This document shows, one piece after another, positions 49,801 to 59,192 of a DNA stretch of 64,000 bases. Numbering within the stretch: the first letter of the stretch is position 1; every line of letters begins with the position of its first letter. The notes below the pieces were generated by a model, which saw only the letters and a program-made list of their open reading frames with translations, had not been told where the DNA came from and searched no databases. This stretch comes from Nipponacmea schrenckii (lineage: Eukaryota; Mollusca; Gastropoda; Lottiidae). Where the stretch lies: positions 10,230,001 to 10,294,000 of the forward strand of contig JAUJPP010000012.1 of assembly GCA_030562195.1 (NCBI GenBank), written 5' to 3'. Position numbers and translations under genes: made by a program.

Positions 49801-51257
49801 TCAAATTTCAAAGGTAAGCTCAGTAGACTATGTCTGATTAGCTAAACAAAAGATTTCATGTGTTTGAGGCTGTCGGATGATTGTCCGAAACAAATCAAGC
49901 CTGTGCCCCTTTAATTTAACCAAAGTAAATATACAATTTTTATAAATCGTAGTTACGCCATTCATTAAAATATTGAAAAGAACAATAATTTCTGTTCCAT
50001 GAGAAGAGCAAGCCCTACCCACTGATTTACAACACGACAATCATAGTTGGGCCTACTATAAACACATATGAGAATGGTTACGCAATATTTCTATATGTTC
50101 TAGTATAACTATTCTAAATAGCAATTTGAATCTGATCATTAAAAAATTAGGACTTCGAATCCGTAGTCGAAAGGAAATGTACCCGAACATACGTAAATAA
50201 TATAAGTTTGAGAAGCGTTCTTTGCTGACAAATTCTACTGTGCTTAAAATGTAGTGTTAAACAAAACGATATGTGATCCGCAGAAGCGATCTGAGATTAG
50301 CTACTTTTTAACTGTACGATTAAGTACGATACATTTGAATTAGCTTATAGAAGCTGATGACGCCGTGATAGCGATATTACACCATACAGGATACATATCA
50401 TCTCAAGAACAATATTGCTGATATTATGGTGATTTAAATGACCTTATAATGGATGTTTAATAGACAGGAAAACTGCTTGACACGGACATCAGCAGTCATC
50501 AGCGCTAGAACACTATGACATATCGTTAAATCGACACTACTAAGACTGTATTTTGAGAATGAACATGATAGGCTATTGAAATGTAAAACTAAATTTTAAC
50601 TCGTTTTTCAAAGAATAACAAAACATGTAAATTTTCGGTTTTACTACTTTGAGGTGCGATTGACAAATACATTATTCCTCCAATAATTCTGCTATTATGA
50701 ATATTTTACTTCTGATTTCAGAACTTAACTTAAACCAAGTAATCATGTCAGTTAACATTACGTAGAAATACACATTGTAATAGTACCATCACATGTATAT
50801 TATTGAAATTACATTTCCCATGAGAAAACACTTATGAAACAAATCGGAAATGAAAAGTGTTCATTGCGTTTACAAGGTGATAGTTATGCTAATTATACAA
50901 TGGAAGTCCGTAATGTTAAAATAAACTTGAAATAAATACAAGGTCAAACATAGATTTTAACGGTTTCATGTCGTAGTTAAAAGTTCATCTATCTATTCAC
51001 TCTTAAGTAATAAAATTCAAATATTTGTTTTTTTTTAGATGAAGCTCTGCTTAAATTCTAATTCTAAGGAACAAGATTTGAACATAGAAAATTATACTTT
51101 GTTCGTTCAAAAGAATAAAAAGTTCATTACAAATTCCGAATACAATTGAAATGTCAGAACCTGCAGGAGAAGAAAAGATACTTACGGATTGTCTTATACT
51201 ATATTCTGCCAGAATACCAACAATTACTAAACACCAAAAAACACCATATTTGATCAT
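30235..51257 (-). CDS. Multi-copy FY-peptide neuropeptide precursor, four coding exons
   Basis: Predicted secreted prohormone of about 652 residues, joined from 51186-51257, 39127-39305, 32773-32881 and 30235-31833. Order: signal peptide (residues 1-17 or so), cysteine-rich domain (about 25-105, seven Cys), dibasic site EVEKR (121-125), then 43 tandem peptides ending FY, 42 followed by KR and the last by KK, then SV and a stop. Intron phases 0, 2 and 0 match at every junction, and the codon split across exons 2 and 3 gives Trp. Known of the class: prohormone convertases cut after KR and carboxypeptidase removes the basic residues. None of the peptides has Gly before KR, so products should be free acids of mostly 8-11 residues such as AAGNDDLSSFY. 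Introns are about 11.9, 6.2 and 0.94 kb and hold mobile elements. The family is not recognised. The long exon is near certain; the exon chain is inferred, and an extra small phase-0 exon cannot be excluded. Confidence 0.85.
30682..31344 (-). repeat. In-frame 39-bp tandem repeat inside exon 4
   Basis: Seventeen consecutive peptide units (15-31), all exactly 13 codons, make a coding minisatellite. The middle units (about 18-28) are nearly alike at DNA level, with recurring GCAGCAC/GTTTATAGAAACTTGA on the plus strand; the flanking units are more diverged. This fits expansion by unequal crossing-over or replication slippage, with the oldest units at the ends. Confidence 0.9.
31834..32772 (-). other. 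Intron 3 of the neuropeptide gene
   Basis: About 0.94 kb from donor GTAGGC to a pyrimidine-rich acceptor reading TGTTTTTCAGAG. I see no further coding exon in it, but an exon with phase 0 entry and phase 1 exit would allow use of the first AG instead. Confidence 0.65.
32773..32881 (-). CDS. Exon 3: cysteine-rich domain, second part
   Basis: It is bounded by an acceptor (TTAATTTCAG, just above 32881) and a donor GTAGGC (32772-32767). The first base completes the TG left by exon 2 to give TGG (Trp). It then reads 36 residues, YGLCQPTKDLSECKVNDVA and on to GHEYSE, ending on a codon boundary. It contributes two more Cys, in LCQP and SEC, for seven in the predicted mature domain. An odd number means one Cys is unpaired, one lies in a missed exon, or the protein is a disulfide-linked dimer. 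The exact phase match with exon 2 is strong evidence that both are real. Confidence 0.8.
34208..34337. mobile_element. hAT-type foldback MITE (130 bp)
   Basis: The ends CACAGGCGCCTGGGTTG and CAACCCAGGCGCCTGTG are perfect inverse copies, and the inverted arms run about 50-60 bp to the centre (ACATTTTCTTCTACTAGACTC and its complement). It is flanked by direct 8-bp repeats CTTGTAAC (34200-34207 and 34338-34345); an 8-bp duplication is the hAT signature. It lies in intron 2. Confidence 0.75.
35005..35165. repeat. Short tandem duplication ending in an AAT microsatellite
   Basis: The block GCAATATGTATGGTTTTATA-ATAGTCTGTA is present twice about 90 bp apart, each followed by an AAT-rich run; the second ends in about eight AAT units (35141-35165). 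Confidence 0.75.
35360..36722. mobile_element. IS3EU-like DNA transposon, internally deleted, long TIRs
   Basis: The element starts TATGGCGGGGGAAAGCGGCA and ends with the inverse, TGCCGCTTTCCCCCGCCATA. Inverted repeats extend about 315 bp (35360-35677 and about 36406-36722) with scattered differences. It is flanked by 6-bp direct repeats GTTGTT (35354-35359 and 36723-36728). A 6-bp duplication together with an integrase-related transposase fits the IS3EU superfamily; that name is from memory and tentative. The copy is 1363 bp and lacks the catalytic region. Confidence 0.75.
35670..36334 (-). pseudogene. Transposase N-terminal remnant of the IS3EU-like element
   Basis: Frame 1 (from 36334) begins MAAEIIMELKRMRTNSAYKL and ends near 36023. 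A one-base frameshift leads into a second frame: EFLIDCIFKQKDIGELFGIS, an HTH-like stretch, then TRLSEY, FSTISDEELD, INYPDVGYRSVRAHLLADG, QEIRFRESLRQLD and finally YNVRAPNSI. The last part is the conserved block before the DDE catalytic domain in integrase-core transposon proteins. The frame then runs into the right-hand TIR and stops, so the DDE domain has been deleted. Confidence 0.7.
37955..38150. repeat. SINE-like dispersed repeat, fuller copy
   Basis: Reads GAAATGAGTGGGGTTTTGCG-TCTACTCTTCTGCGCC ... TGCGATCCCAACTGTCGAGG-GATCTTTAAC. Similar pieces occur at 10886, 12905, 42460 and 55395. The wording resembles a SINE-like repeat common in mollusc genomes; no tRNA promoter boxes were verified. 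Confidence 0.6.
39127..39305 (-). CDS. Exon 2: cysteine-rich domain, first part
   Basis: This exon is too short to stand out as an ORF. It is bounded by an acceptor (ATAATTTCAG, just above 39305) and a donor GTAAGT (39126-39121). Only one frame is open. It reads 59 residues beginning DEPRPECPSANTIC, then a CGCQNGQSCP motif, and ends with two bases of a split codon. Cys are at domain positions 7, 14, 35, 37 and 43. The middle is acidic and Asn-rich (TENKGDDYL, NIDNNNTLQVDDNL), as expected for a secreted propeptide. The CxCxxGxxCP spacing suggests a small disulfide-bonded module; I cannot name the family. The exon sits between the signal-peptide exon and exon 3, in matching phases. Confidence 0.8.
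42460..42580. repeat. SINE-like dispersed repeat copy
   Basis: Contains CAGATTTCGCAGTAGTTTCG, CAGGATCTTTAATGTGCACA and TTCCATCCGAAGAAATT, the same landmarks as the other copies. It includes the start of a 101-codon plus-strand ORF (42514), which argues against that ORF being a gene. Confidence 0.55.
49437..49914. mobile_element. piggyBac-type MITE, copy 2
   Basis: TTAA-AGGGGCACA at the left and TGTGCCCCT-TTAA at the right: perfect 9-bp ends at a TTAA target. The body matches copy 1 at 5811-6311 with small indels. No transposase. It lies in intron 1. Confidence 0.85.
51186..51257 (-). CDS. Exon 1 coding part: signal peptide of the FY-peptide precursor
   Basis: The 24 codons start at an ATG: a short MIKYG N-terminus, a hydrophobic core (VFWCLVIVGILA) and a likely cleavage after Ala17, followed by EYSIRQS. 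The exon ends exactly at a codon boundary before a perfect donor, GTAAGT (51185-51180). Exon 2 begins in phase 0, so they join cleanly as IRQS-DEPRPEC. The same frame stays open upstream to about 51365, but MIKYG is the start that places the hydrophobic core in the signal-peptide position. A TATA-like box about 95 bases upstream supports a short 5' UTR. Linking it to the exons 12 kb away is inference from phase, strand and function; no other minus-strand ORF between the two fits as well. Confidence 0.75.
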
Positions 51258-51352
51258 GATTACCAATATTCTATACAATTTAGATACCAATCTTACAGAA
51301 CAACAAAACTTCAGAAAGTTTCTTATTAAATGCAAATGTTTTAACACGGTTG

Positions 51353-51360
51353 TTTTATAG
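51353..51360 (-). promoter_or_regulatory. TATA-like box of the neuropeptide gene
   Basis: On the minus strand the sequence reads TGTGCTATAAAACAACC. CTATAAAA lies about 95 bases before the signal-peptide ATG, placing a start site near 51320-51330 and a 5' UTR of about 70 bases. Position and strand fit; no initiator was confirmed. Confidence 0.45.
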
Positions 51361-51361
51361 C

Positions 51362-52868
51362 ACAATTAAACTTTGTTTGGTCACTTGTCTTTGGTTCTTA
51401 GTTGCTATTGTCCGTTCATTCCGGGTCCAGTTAACTTTGATGAGCTTATGTGTGACCTGATTGATTGCTTTAGGTTTCTGCAATAATAGGCGAGATGAAA
51501 AGACCATATGGAATTTATATATGACTATTGTAGAAGAAAAGGTCCCGCCCCTCGTTTCCACATCCCACACTTCCCGGCGACTGAATTACTGGAACTTAAT
51601 CAATCAATATGAAATCCAGTATCATGATGTAGTGAGAAGAGTGGGTGATTGGTTTACAGTTTCCCGCCATACAATCAGTGTAGCAGAAGTCAATCATTAC
51701 GATGGATACGGGTGGCAAGATACTTCGATATATGAACATCTTAAAAGAAAGTTTATGATATTTAACTTTGTATGGTTTGTAATAAATAGCACAGTATGGT
51801 TCTGTGGTGGTATCTTTTCACACGTCTCCTATAGGGAAATACCTTTGCTTAAAGCAGTTTTCAAATATTTCATACATCAAAACGTCGTAAATTATACGAA
51901 ATGTTTTAAAATTATGCTAAGACGTCTATGTATCTAATTCATCATTCTGAATTCGTTTTAAAAATTAGTAAGGAAAATCGGGCTGTACTAATTGGCAAGT
52001 AAGCAACTGACACTAGTTTTGGTGTAATTGGTGTCAAATTTGTCATTGACACTTTTTAGGAGACCTTCCTTAAATGAGTTATAAGTAATTTTCTGGGTTT
52101 GTTATACAAAAGTATATGAGCGGGTTCGAGTTTCAGTGAAAAATAGAAATAGCATTTTTTTAGTTGCGCTCTAACTGTTTCTAAACATTTTAAGCTATTT
52201 TATACGAATTTGATCGTAATTAGACTTAACGTGATGTCCACGAGAAAATGTCATTAAAAGTGAAGGTATGATATCGGTTTAAAACCCATGCAAGAATAAG
52301 TCTAGGGACTTTTTGAAGCGACCTTAAAGAAACTGGAGAATCTGATCTGAGAAAAGATCCATAGACACTAGTCTGATCATATGTACTTGTATTTTGTCGT
52401 ATTTTGTGGAGCCCTTACTGAAAGTAGAGTAGATACTTAAATGAATCCAAATCAAATCTTATCAAAACTTACACTGGGGAACACTTGTTACATCTAAGGA
52501 AAGACTTGTTTTTAGTCCATTTGAGTATGCTGAGTTCAAATCTGATTTCAAATTCTACAAGCTACAGATTTTATGCAATATCTGATTTTTTCTTTTTTTT
52601 TTTTTTTTTAAAGAAAAAATCGAGCATTATTAAAGAACAATGCAATGACAGCCACTAATCAATAAAATGTTTTGGAGAAAAAAAAAAGAAACATATATTC
52701 AAATGTGATTTTAGATCAAAGTACAACCTTGTTGTATGTGCCGTATTTTTCTGGAAGCATTTCTTAGAAATAGTCTATATCCAAAAATCTCAAATGATAA
52801 CCCTGTGATGATGTGTTGGAAACATTCACCTTCGGTATTTAGTGACTTGACAAATTGATTCATCAAAT
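51362..52868. other. Upstream flank of the neuropeptide gene
   Basis: A 158-codon plus-strand ORF (51461-51937) shows no recognised domain. It lies just upstream of the predicted promoter, and I treat it as unsupported. The remainder is AT-rich non-coding sequence. Confidence 0.35.
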
Positions 52869-53800
52869 CTAAGGAAGGAGGAAAGGTGATCCTATCTCTT
52901 TCTTCAATTGGGTCATATTTGGCATGCCTGCTTCAAGCGTTTCACGAGCAGGACAGTCCTTCCGAACCCAGTGTCTGTCTAGTGATAAGCTGTCCCACAT
53001 ACAGAGGTAACATAGAAACTTGTTAAAACCTTTCTGCTGACCAAGAAGAAAGTTGACCATTTTCAAGTCTACACAAATGACACCCAGTTGTGCTCACGAT
53101 ATTGAAAGAATTCCATAACCATTCTGCTGTGCAGAAGTTATTCGTTATTCGTGAATAAGCTTCTGTTAATCTTCTAACAGTCCAATTTTCAGGCATCGTT
53201 CTCCTAATTTTAATCTGGATAAACTTTTGGTGGTCGTTATTCGTCTTCCGTTATCCGTTTTTCACGAATAATGAAAAACGAACCAGCTCCATTCAACTAC
53301 TAGTACAGTAAAAGTCCTTCATGCGACCACGCCCATTCTGCGACCACTCGTTGTAAGCGACCGCCTCAAATTCCCCCCCGACGATATTTCAATAAAATTT
53401 ATGCTTATTAAACGACCACTCCTTCCTGTATTATAATATCATCATCGGTTTCTCGGAAATTGCACTGAATGACCAATAGGCACTGCTCCAGAAACATTAC
53501 CATTAAATAAGAGAACACATTTAAGACTGCGTTTACAAATTTCTAAAAGAGCCTCCATTCTCCATTCTTTATGAAACCCTTGGATATCATGGCAGTAAAC
53601 AAACTGTTTTCTGAAAAGATGGACAAAAAAAGCTCTTGAAGTTTTCTGAAATATGACACTATAACACTGTGAGTAACAAGATTTCTGCCTTGTAATCTTG
53701 ATGCCAAAAACCTCAGCTGCTTTCTTTGAAAGAACAAAGTACCGCACTAAGTTGTTCAGTTCGGTCTGGCGAAGGGGCTTGGGAGCTGGTGGAGATTCAG
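52869..53800 (-). pseudogene. Broken transposon-type protein gene with a CxxCxWDS motif
   Basis: On the minus strand, pieces in different frames line up in order: KPLRQTELNNLVRYFVLSKK, SRLQGRNLVTHSVIVSYFRK, GEWRLF-LEICKRSLKCVLLF, NGNVSGAVPIGHSV, REHNWV, VICVDLKMVNFLLGQQKGFN, KFLCYLCMWDSLS and HWVRKDCPARETL. This order resembles a protein found in many copies in invertebrate genomes and probably carried by transposons, whose function I do not know. At least three frameshifts occur, and 53110-53430 interrupts it. Confidence 0.6.
53306..53436. mobile_element. Possible pogo/Tigger-type MITE fragment
   Basis: CAGTAAAAGTCCTTCATGCG-ACCACGCCC, followed by GACCACT and GCGACCG repeats, resembles the ends of pogo-like elements (CAGTAAAACC..GACCAC). 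The matching right end was not found. Confidence 0.3.
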
Positions 53801-53925
53801 TCTCTGAAGAGCGGTCTTCCGATGGTGCCTACTTTTCAAGCAACTGTCTTCCTCGCTCGTACCATGTCTTTATCTTCTAATTAGGATCATCTAAATATAA
53901 ATGTAACAAATCGCTTATGGTTCAT

Positions 53926-54171
53926 GTACATCACAGGTGCGTTTGGACAGGATAGGCTATCGGGAAATAGCCCCCCCCCCCGCCCTTTTTTTAAAAATAT
54001 TTTTTTATCATACGTTTGTCGATTGAGTTGTTTCAACTTGCAAAATACGTCAAAACTACCGAAAAACAACATTATTTGAGAATTTTGCAAGTCGGCTGAT
54101 AATAGTGCTAATGTGCTAATGGCATTTTTTCCCGGTAGCCTATCCTGTACACACGCACCTGTGATGTACAT
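53926..54171. mobile_element. Foldback MITE
   Basis: The left end GTACATCACAGGTGCGTTTG-GACAGGATAGGCTATCGGGAAA is matched in inverse by TTTCCCGGTAGCCTATCCTG-TACACACGCACCTGTGATGTAC. Arms are about 45 bp; the centre has C11 and T-rich runs. No coding capacity. Confidence 0.7.
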
Positions 54172-55390
54172 TCACAATTTCATAATAATTCATTCAAATT
54201 GTAGGAAAACTAGATTTGGAATCAACTCCTTTAGAATCAGTTAAAACATCCTATACAACCGAAGTTTAAAATTATTTTATTATTTATTGTATGTAATTAT
54301 ATGATTTACATAGAATCTCATGGTGAAGGCTATGCCACATTGTAACAGATTATAGAACGTCTCTATGACATAAATCGTACCATGTATCATTAATTATAAA
54401 TAGTTAATGAATAAATTAGTGTCGAATTCAGTACAGATATACTATATCTCATGCACTGGTACCATGACACTTGATACATTTTCTGACGTATTCCCTCGTG
54501 TACGTATGATATTTGTTTTGAAGTTATTAATAATATAAGAATCTTTAGTTACAGGTCTACTTTATTAACTATGGGAGTCCAGCAAAGGTCGACATGAATT
54601 TCCGGATTTTTCAACCCGTATCCCCCTGTATCAGTGATGCGGGTCAGAGGGGCTGGGACTAATATGGAAAAAGCCTCTAGTCGTTCGCATGGGACAATAA
54701 ACGGAGGTCCCGTGTGCTACAGGCTGTGCACGTTTAAGATATAGGGCTAATGCAGCTGGAAAAAGTTCCTCCAGTGCACCCTGCATGACGTTGCCCGTCT
54801 TCATTAGCCCATTATAAGTGCAGAAGAGTAAAACATAAACTTCCATTAATTTCATTTACGAGGCCTAGACTATTTCGTATACTTGCTTCTATGATAAACA
54901 TTATTAAAATCCTGCTATAAATGATACACTAATGACTAATTTATAACTTCACCCATTTGTAAATGATTTTCATATTTATCCAACTGGGGTACTGAGACCA
55001 GCGTGATAATTCTAGAATTTTGAAATAAAAACTTGAATTTCCACCTGGGTGAGAATTAATTTCCAAACCAAGTTTTTAATTTAAGATTCTAGAATTATCA
55101 CCTTGGTGAATTAATTTTCATCCGGGTGAAATTCAAATTTTTAATTAAATATAATTGAATTATCACAGTGGTATCACCAGTTTTTTAAAATATATTCTAG
55201 TTTTTTAATTATAATATTCCCGATTTTTAATTATATTCCCGTTTTTTAATTATATTCCCACATTTTAATTAAAAGTTAAAAATTTAAATGATGTCGTATA
55301 CGGACCACTGTACGTCTGAATGTTTTTTCACTGTAAAACATCAAAGAAACTGTCGCAATGTTTCATGTCCATATTAAAGGTGATATAATA
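54172..55390. other. AT-rich intergenic DNA with imperfect internal inverted repeats
   Basis: At 54985-55180 phrases such as CACCTGGGTGA, CACCTTGGTGAATTAATTTT and CATCCGGGTGAAATTCAAAT suggest a degraded palindromic element. No gene seen. Confidence 0.35.
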
Positions 55391-55394
55391 GACT

Positions 55395-55612
55395 AAATGA
55401 AATGAAATTTTGCGATTTCCCACTATCGATGGATCTTTAACGTACACAGCCTGTAGCCTCGGTTTATTGTCCGACCATGTCGGCCCCTTCGACTTGTATC
55501 ACTGACAAGGGGAAACCGGGTTAAAAAATCCGAAAGTTCATTTCGACCTTTGCCCCGGACTCTTAGTTTATCGAGTAAGCATCTTTCTTACTGAGCCACA
55601 TTCGATTAAAGA
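55395..55612. repeat. SINE-like dispersed repeat, long copy
   Basis: GAAATTTTGCGATTTCCCAC-TATCGATGGATCTTTAACGT-ACACAGCC, then CCTCGGTTTATTGTCCGACC and a tail ending TTACTGAGCCACATTCGA. It shares the landmarks of the other copies and extends further 3'. Confidence 0.6.
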
Positions 55613-57698
55613 GCAACCTTATTTTTTTTGTTATGCATAAAAATGTATGTTATTGAAACTTAGTGAAATTATTTTTGTTACCGAATTGTACGTGCTAATG
55701 TATATTGGCAATGAACAATGCTGCTTCGTGGTTGGCTCATTATTGACAAATACAGCGGCTTCTTGCGACAGGCCTACCTAGCATGTTGGCGTATTCAAAG
55801 CTTTGCATGACTGCTTTATTTGTGTGATCTGGTTGCCATTAGTAACAAAGTTTAAGTCTGTTTATTTCTTAAAACATACCTACTGTAGCAAGGCAATAAA
55901 ATGAAGTCAAGCTTGAGAGCTAAAGCACCATTAAAATATAAACAGAGAAAAGAAACGATGGCAGCTTTTGTAAAAATAGAAACGAAATCAATGTTAAGTG
56001 AAAAGGGGCTTTCTATCTAAATATATTTGATTATTAATCTAAAATATCAATAAGTCAAGATAAAGTCTATTGTTTATAGAGTGATCAAATTAATTCACAT
56101 ACATATAATTCCTAGGCGGGGAATGTCCAGTAGAAATGTCAAATTGTGTTTCAAGAACCATTCAAGATTCTTGAAAGACCCGCTGTCGCATAGTTGTATT
56201 GGTCAAAGCGGAAGTGACGTAGAAGTTTTTTTAAAATTTCCTTTATTATTTTTATCATTTGGTACTTCCGATTGCAAGGGTATTTCCCAATTGTGTTTCA
56301 TTAATATATCGCGATTTCTTTAATTTTAATCAATTGATATTAAAAAGTCAATATTTTTCATAGTGATGATTTAATGTTATTTAGAAAGTGGTGTTGTTTT
56401 TCATAGTATTAAACTCAAATTGCATAAGCAATATTAAATTAAGTACCAAGCGACCTTATATAGCTCTGTAAGGGTTTGTGTAACATATTTTTACTGATTT
56501 TATCTGATAATCAAGGAATATTATGACGACTGAATTCAAGGCTTTGACATCTCAAGTGCAGAAACATTTTCAGAAACACTGTCGAGATCAAATGATTAAT
56601 CATTAACAAGGAAACTGCATCTAAAAAAGACTCCTACATACGCATTGCGGTTTAAAACAAATCACTCTGAGCTCTATATGTGAAGTCTGTAAAATGAAGG
56701 ACAACAGTGTCATTGTTTGTGTCAAGATTTATTTTGTAATATGATGATATTTATCAATTGCAGCGAAATTTTGATATTCCAGTTTTTATGTACATATGTC
56801 AAAAATCTAATTGAAATGTCCATCATGCTCATCGATAAATTTATAACAGCATGTACGTATATTTAGATATATATCTATATTTGTCAATGAAATACAAAAA
56901 TAGCTTGCATTTAGTACAAGTCAAGTAATGAGTTGTCAAGTGTCACATAAACATTCCTTATATTCAAGTTAATAAGTACTCTAGCAGCTCTTTGTGTATT
57001 CTTTAAGTTCTGTAAGTACGTAGGTTGTATATAATTTAATGCGAGCTTTAAACCAGCACTTCCTGCGTAGGTGTGTCAAACAATGAAATGAAGTTTTACG
57101 TCTAACTTTTCAAATCTTGTGGAGGTGTAATTTATAAAGATGTGAAGCCTGAAAATATTTCCAAGAGATATTTCCTTAACTGCTCATGCTGATGAATTAT
57201 TTACCCGTAATGCTGTACAGATAGTGCAGTAGTGCTATCTTATTATACACTAATAAAACACATAATTCTGTCCTTTTAAACGATTGCATTGCAAGTCAGC
57301 TGTACCTTTTCAAAAACTACCAGAAGCTGTTCAAAGCTAGTCATGCAAATGAATAGACAATTGTAACCCTTCACAATCGGCCATTGTGATGCTGGAGTGG
57401 GGAAAACAAAGTAGGCTTCTGTTTGAGAGAAAAGCTAGATATATTTTCAAATATATTAGTATTATTATGAAAAATAATAGAAATGTAAGGTGCGGGAGGA
57501 CATGGTTCTCAGCATTGTTTTTTTACTAAACAACATATACAAATAGCACTATCATCCTAGACATCATATTGTTCTTGACTTGAGCACTTCAAATAAATGT
57601 CATATTGCTTAACTTCTGGCTTCTGTTTTCCAGCAGTTTTATCCGATAGCGACGACATAAAACTCGTTTTAGGGTAATTGCATGAACAATTTTATTTC
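55613..57698. other. AT-rich intergenic DNA, no gene seen
   Basis: Short chance ORFs only. A short SINE-like phrase (GAAATGAAGTTTTACGTCTA) occurs at about 57085. Confidence 0.4.
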
Positions 57699-58125
57699 AG
57701 ATAGTGATGTAAGGTAGCCCTATGTGATATCACAAGTAACAATGTGTAAAGATAGTGATGTTAGGTAGCCCTCAATGATATCACAAGTAACAATGTGTAA
57801 AGATAGTCATGTTAGGTAGCCCTAAATGATATCACAAGTAACAATGTGTAAAGATAGTGATGTTAGGTAGCCCTCAATAATATCACGAGTAACAATGTTT
57901 AAAGATAGTGATGTTAGGTAGCCCTAAATGATATCACAAATAACAATGTATACAGATAGTGATGTTGCTTTGACATTGTATATGATGATGTGAAGTTGCT
58001 CTGTATGATGGTACAAGTAACAATGTTTGTATATAGTGATGTGGAGAGCTTTATATGATAGTACAGGCATCAAAGTATAGAGATAGTCATGTTGGAATGT
58101 CAGGTTGCTCTATATGGTAGTACAA
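57699..58125. repeat. 51-bp minisatellite
   Basis: About five well-kept units of AGATAGTGATGTTAGGTAGC-CCTAAATGATATCACAAGTA-ACAATGTGTAA (57699-57955), followed by three or four strongly diverged units. Confidence 0.9.
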
Positions 58126-58605
58126 GATGATAATAATTCAGTCTTACTCGTCTCTTAATGATAGAATAAGTTACTCTGTAGAGAAACATTGAGATGACAA
58201 AAAGTACCAATGTATAGAGTTAATAAAAAGATTTCATTTCAAAAATGTAATCTAGAGATAACTTGATGTACTAATGATAATGCTAGATATAAGGATCAGC
58301 CTAACCAATATTAAGATAAATAGGTGTGACTAATAACAATCGATAAGAGACGAAAAATAATACTTTCATAAGTTTTTAATGTGTTATTGTTATAAGTTAT
58401 TATTATCGATATAATATTTATAAAAATACTTTAACCTAGTCTGAATTATATTTTCTCACAACGCGTGTGGCCATGTGATACAAGTAAAAAATTCAACTGC
58501 CACCTAGACTGAATAGATGCGGCTCCATAACGACAGGGCGCAGCGGATGTGCTACACAGTCGATCATGAGTTTCAGAACAACAGCCCACCCCAAAGCATT
58601 CTAAC

Positions 58606-58890
58606 GAGAAACTTGTTTATACGTTTGTAAGTTCAAAACTTGACCACTCTAACAGTGTACTTTTTGGCCTTCCTGAATTCCAGTATAAGAAACTTCAACT
58701 TGTGCAAAATCCCGCTGCTCGATTAGTGTCAAGGAGGAAAATGCCTCGTTTTCATCATGTGACTCCTCTCTTGTGTGAACTTCATTGGCTTCCGATTGAG
58801 AAGCGCATCATTTTAAAAATTCTATGTATTATTTTCACCATGAAATTGCACCTCGCTACCTGTCGGAACTTAATTCGAAAATCATTCTTT
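58606..58890 (+). pseudogene. LINE reverse-transcriptase C-terminal relic
   Basis: One frame reads LVYTFVSSKLDHSNSVLFGL, PEFQYKKLQLVQNPAARLV, HHVTPLLCELHWLPIEKRII and LKILCIIF, followed by a frameshift into APRYLSEL. The order Y-FV-SKLD--NS-L-GLP, LQ--QN-AARLV, HWLPI--RI-KIL is standard for the thumb region of many non-LTR retrotransposon reverse transcriptases. There is no 5' part and no endonuclease. Confidence 0.8.
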
Positions 58891-59192
58891 ATTATTATTA
58901 TTTTTTAGATAAATTAAGTTTACATTCTTTTAAGGGGTAGCCATTATTTCTGGGGTTTTTTTTTTTGTATTATTATACGTAACGTTTAATGAGATAATTG
59001 TATGGATTGGACGGGAAAAATATAAAATAAATGATAAGGTACTGAAGGTCATTTGGTTTGGTTGGGTTTGACTTAAATATAAATGAATTGGAGCGAGATC
59101 TGTCAAATTACCTTCAAACGTTAGATAACAATGTACAATATAATTTAGAAGTGGTTTATTTGACCAGAAATCATTAGTGTGGTCATTTCCCT

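Larger units (their letters stand above)
39306..51185 (-). other. Intron 1 of the neuropeptide gene
   Basis: About 11.9 kb. It holds a SINE-like copy (about 42460-42580), a pair of overlapping long ORFs of unclear status (42693-43494), a piggyBac-type MITE (49437-49914) and otherwise AT-rich non-coding sequence. A small missed exon is possible. Confidence 0.6.

Noticed and set aside
51461..51937. 158-codon plus-strand ORF upstream of the neuropeptide gene
   Set aside because: It starts at an ATG but has no recognised domain, no splice or polyA context seen, and lies in the predicted promoter flank; there is not enough to call a gene.
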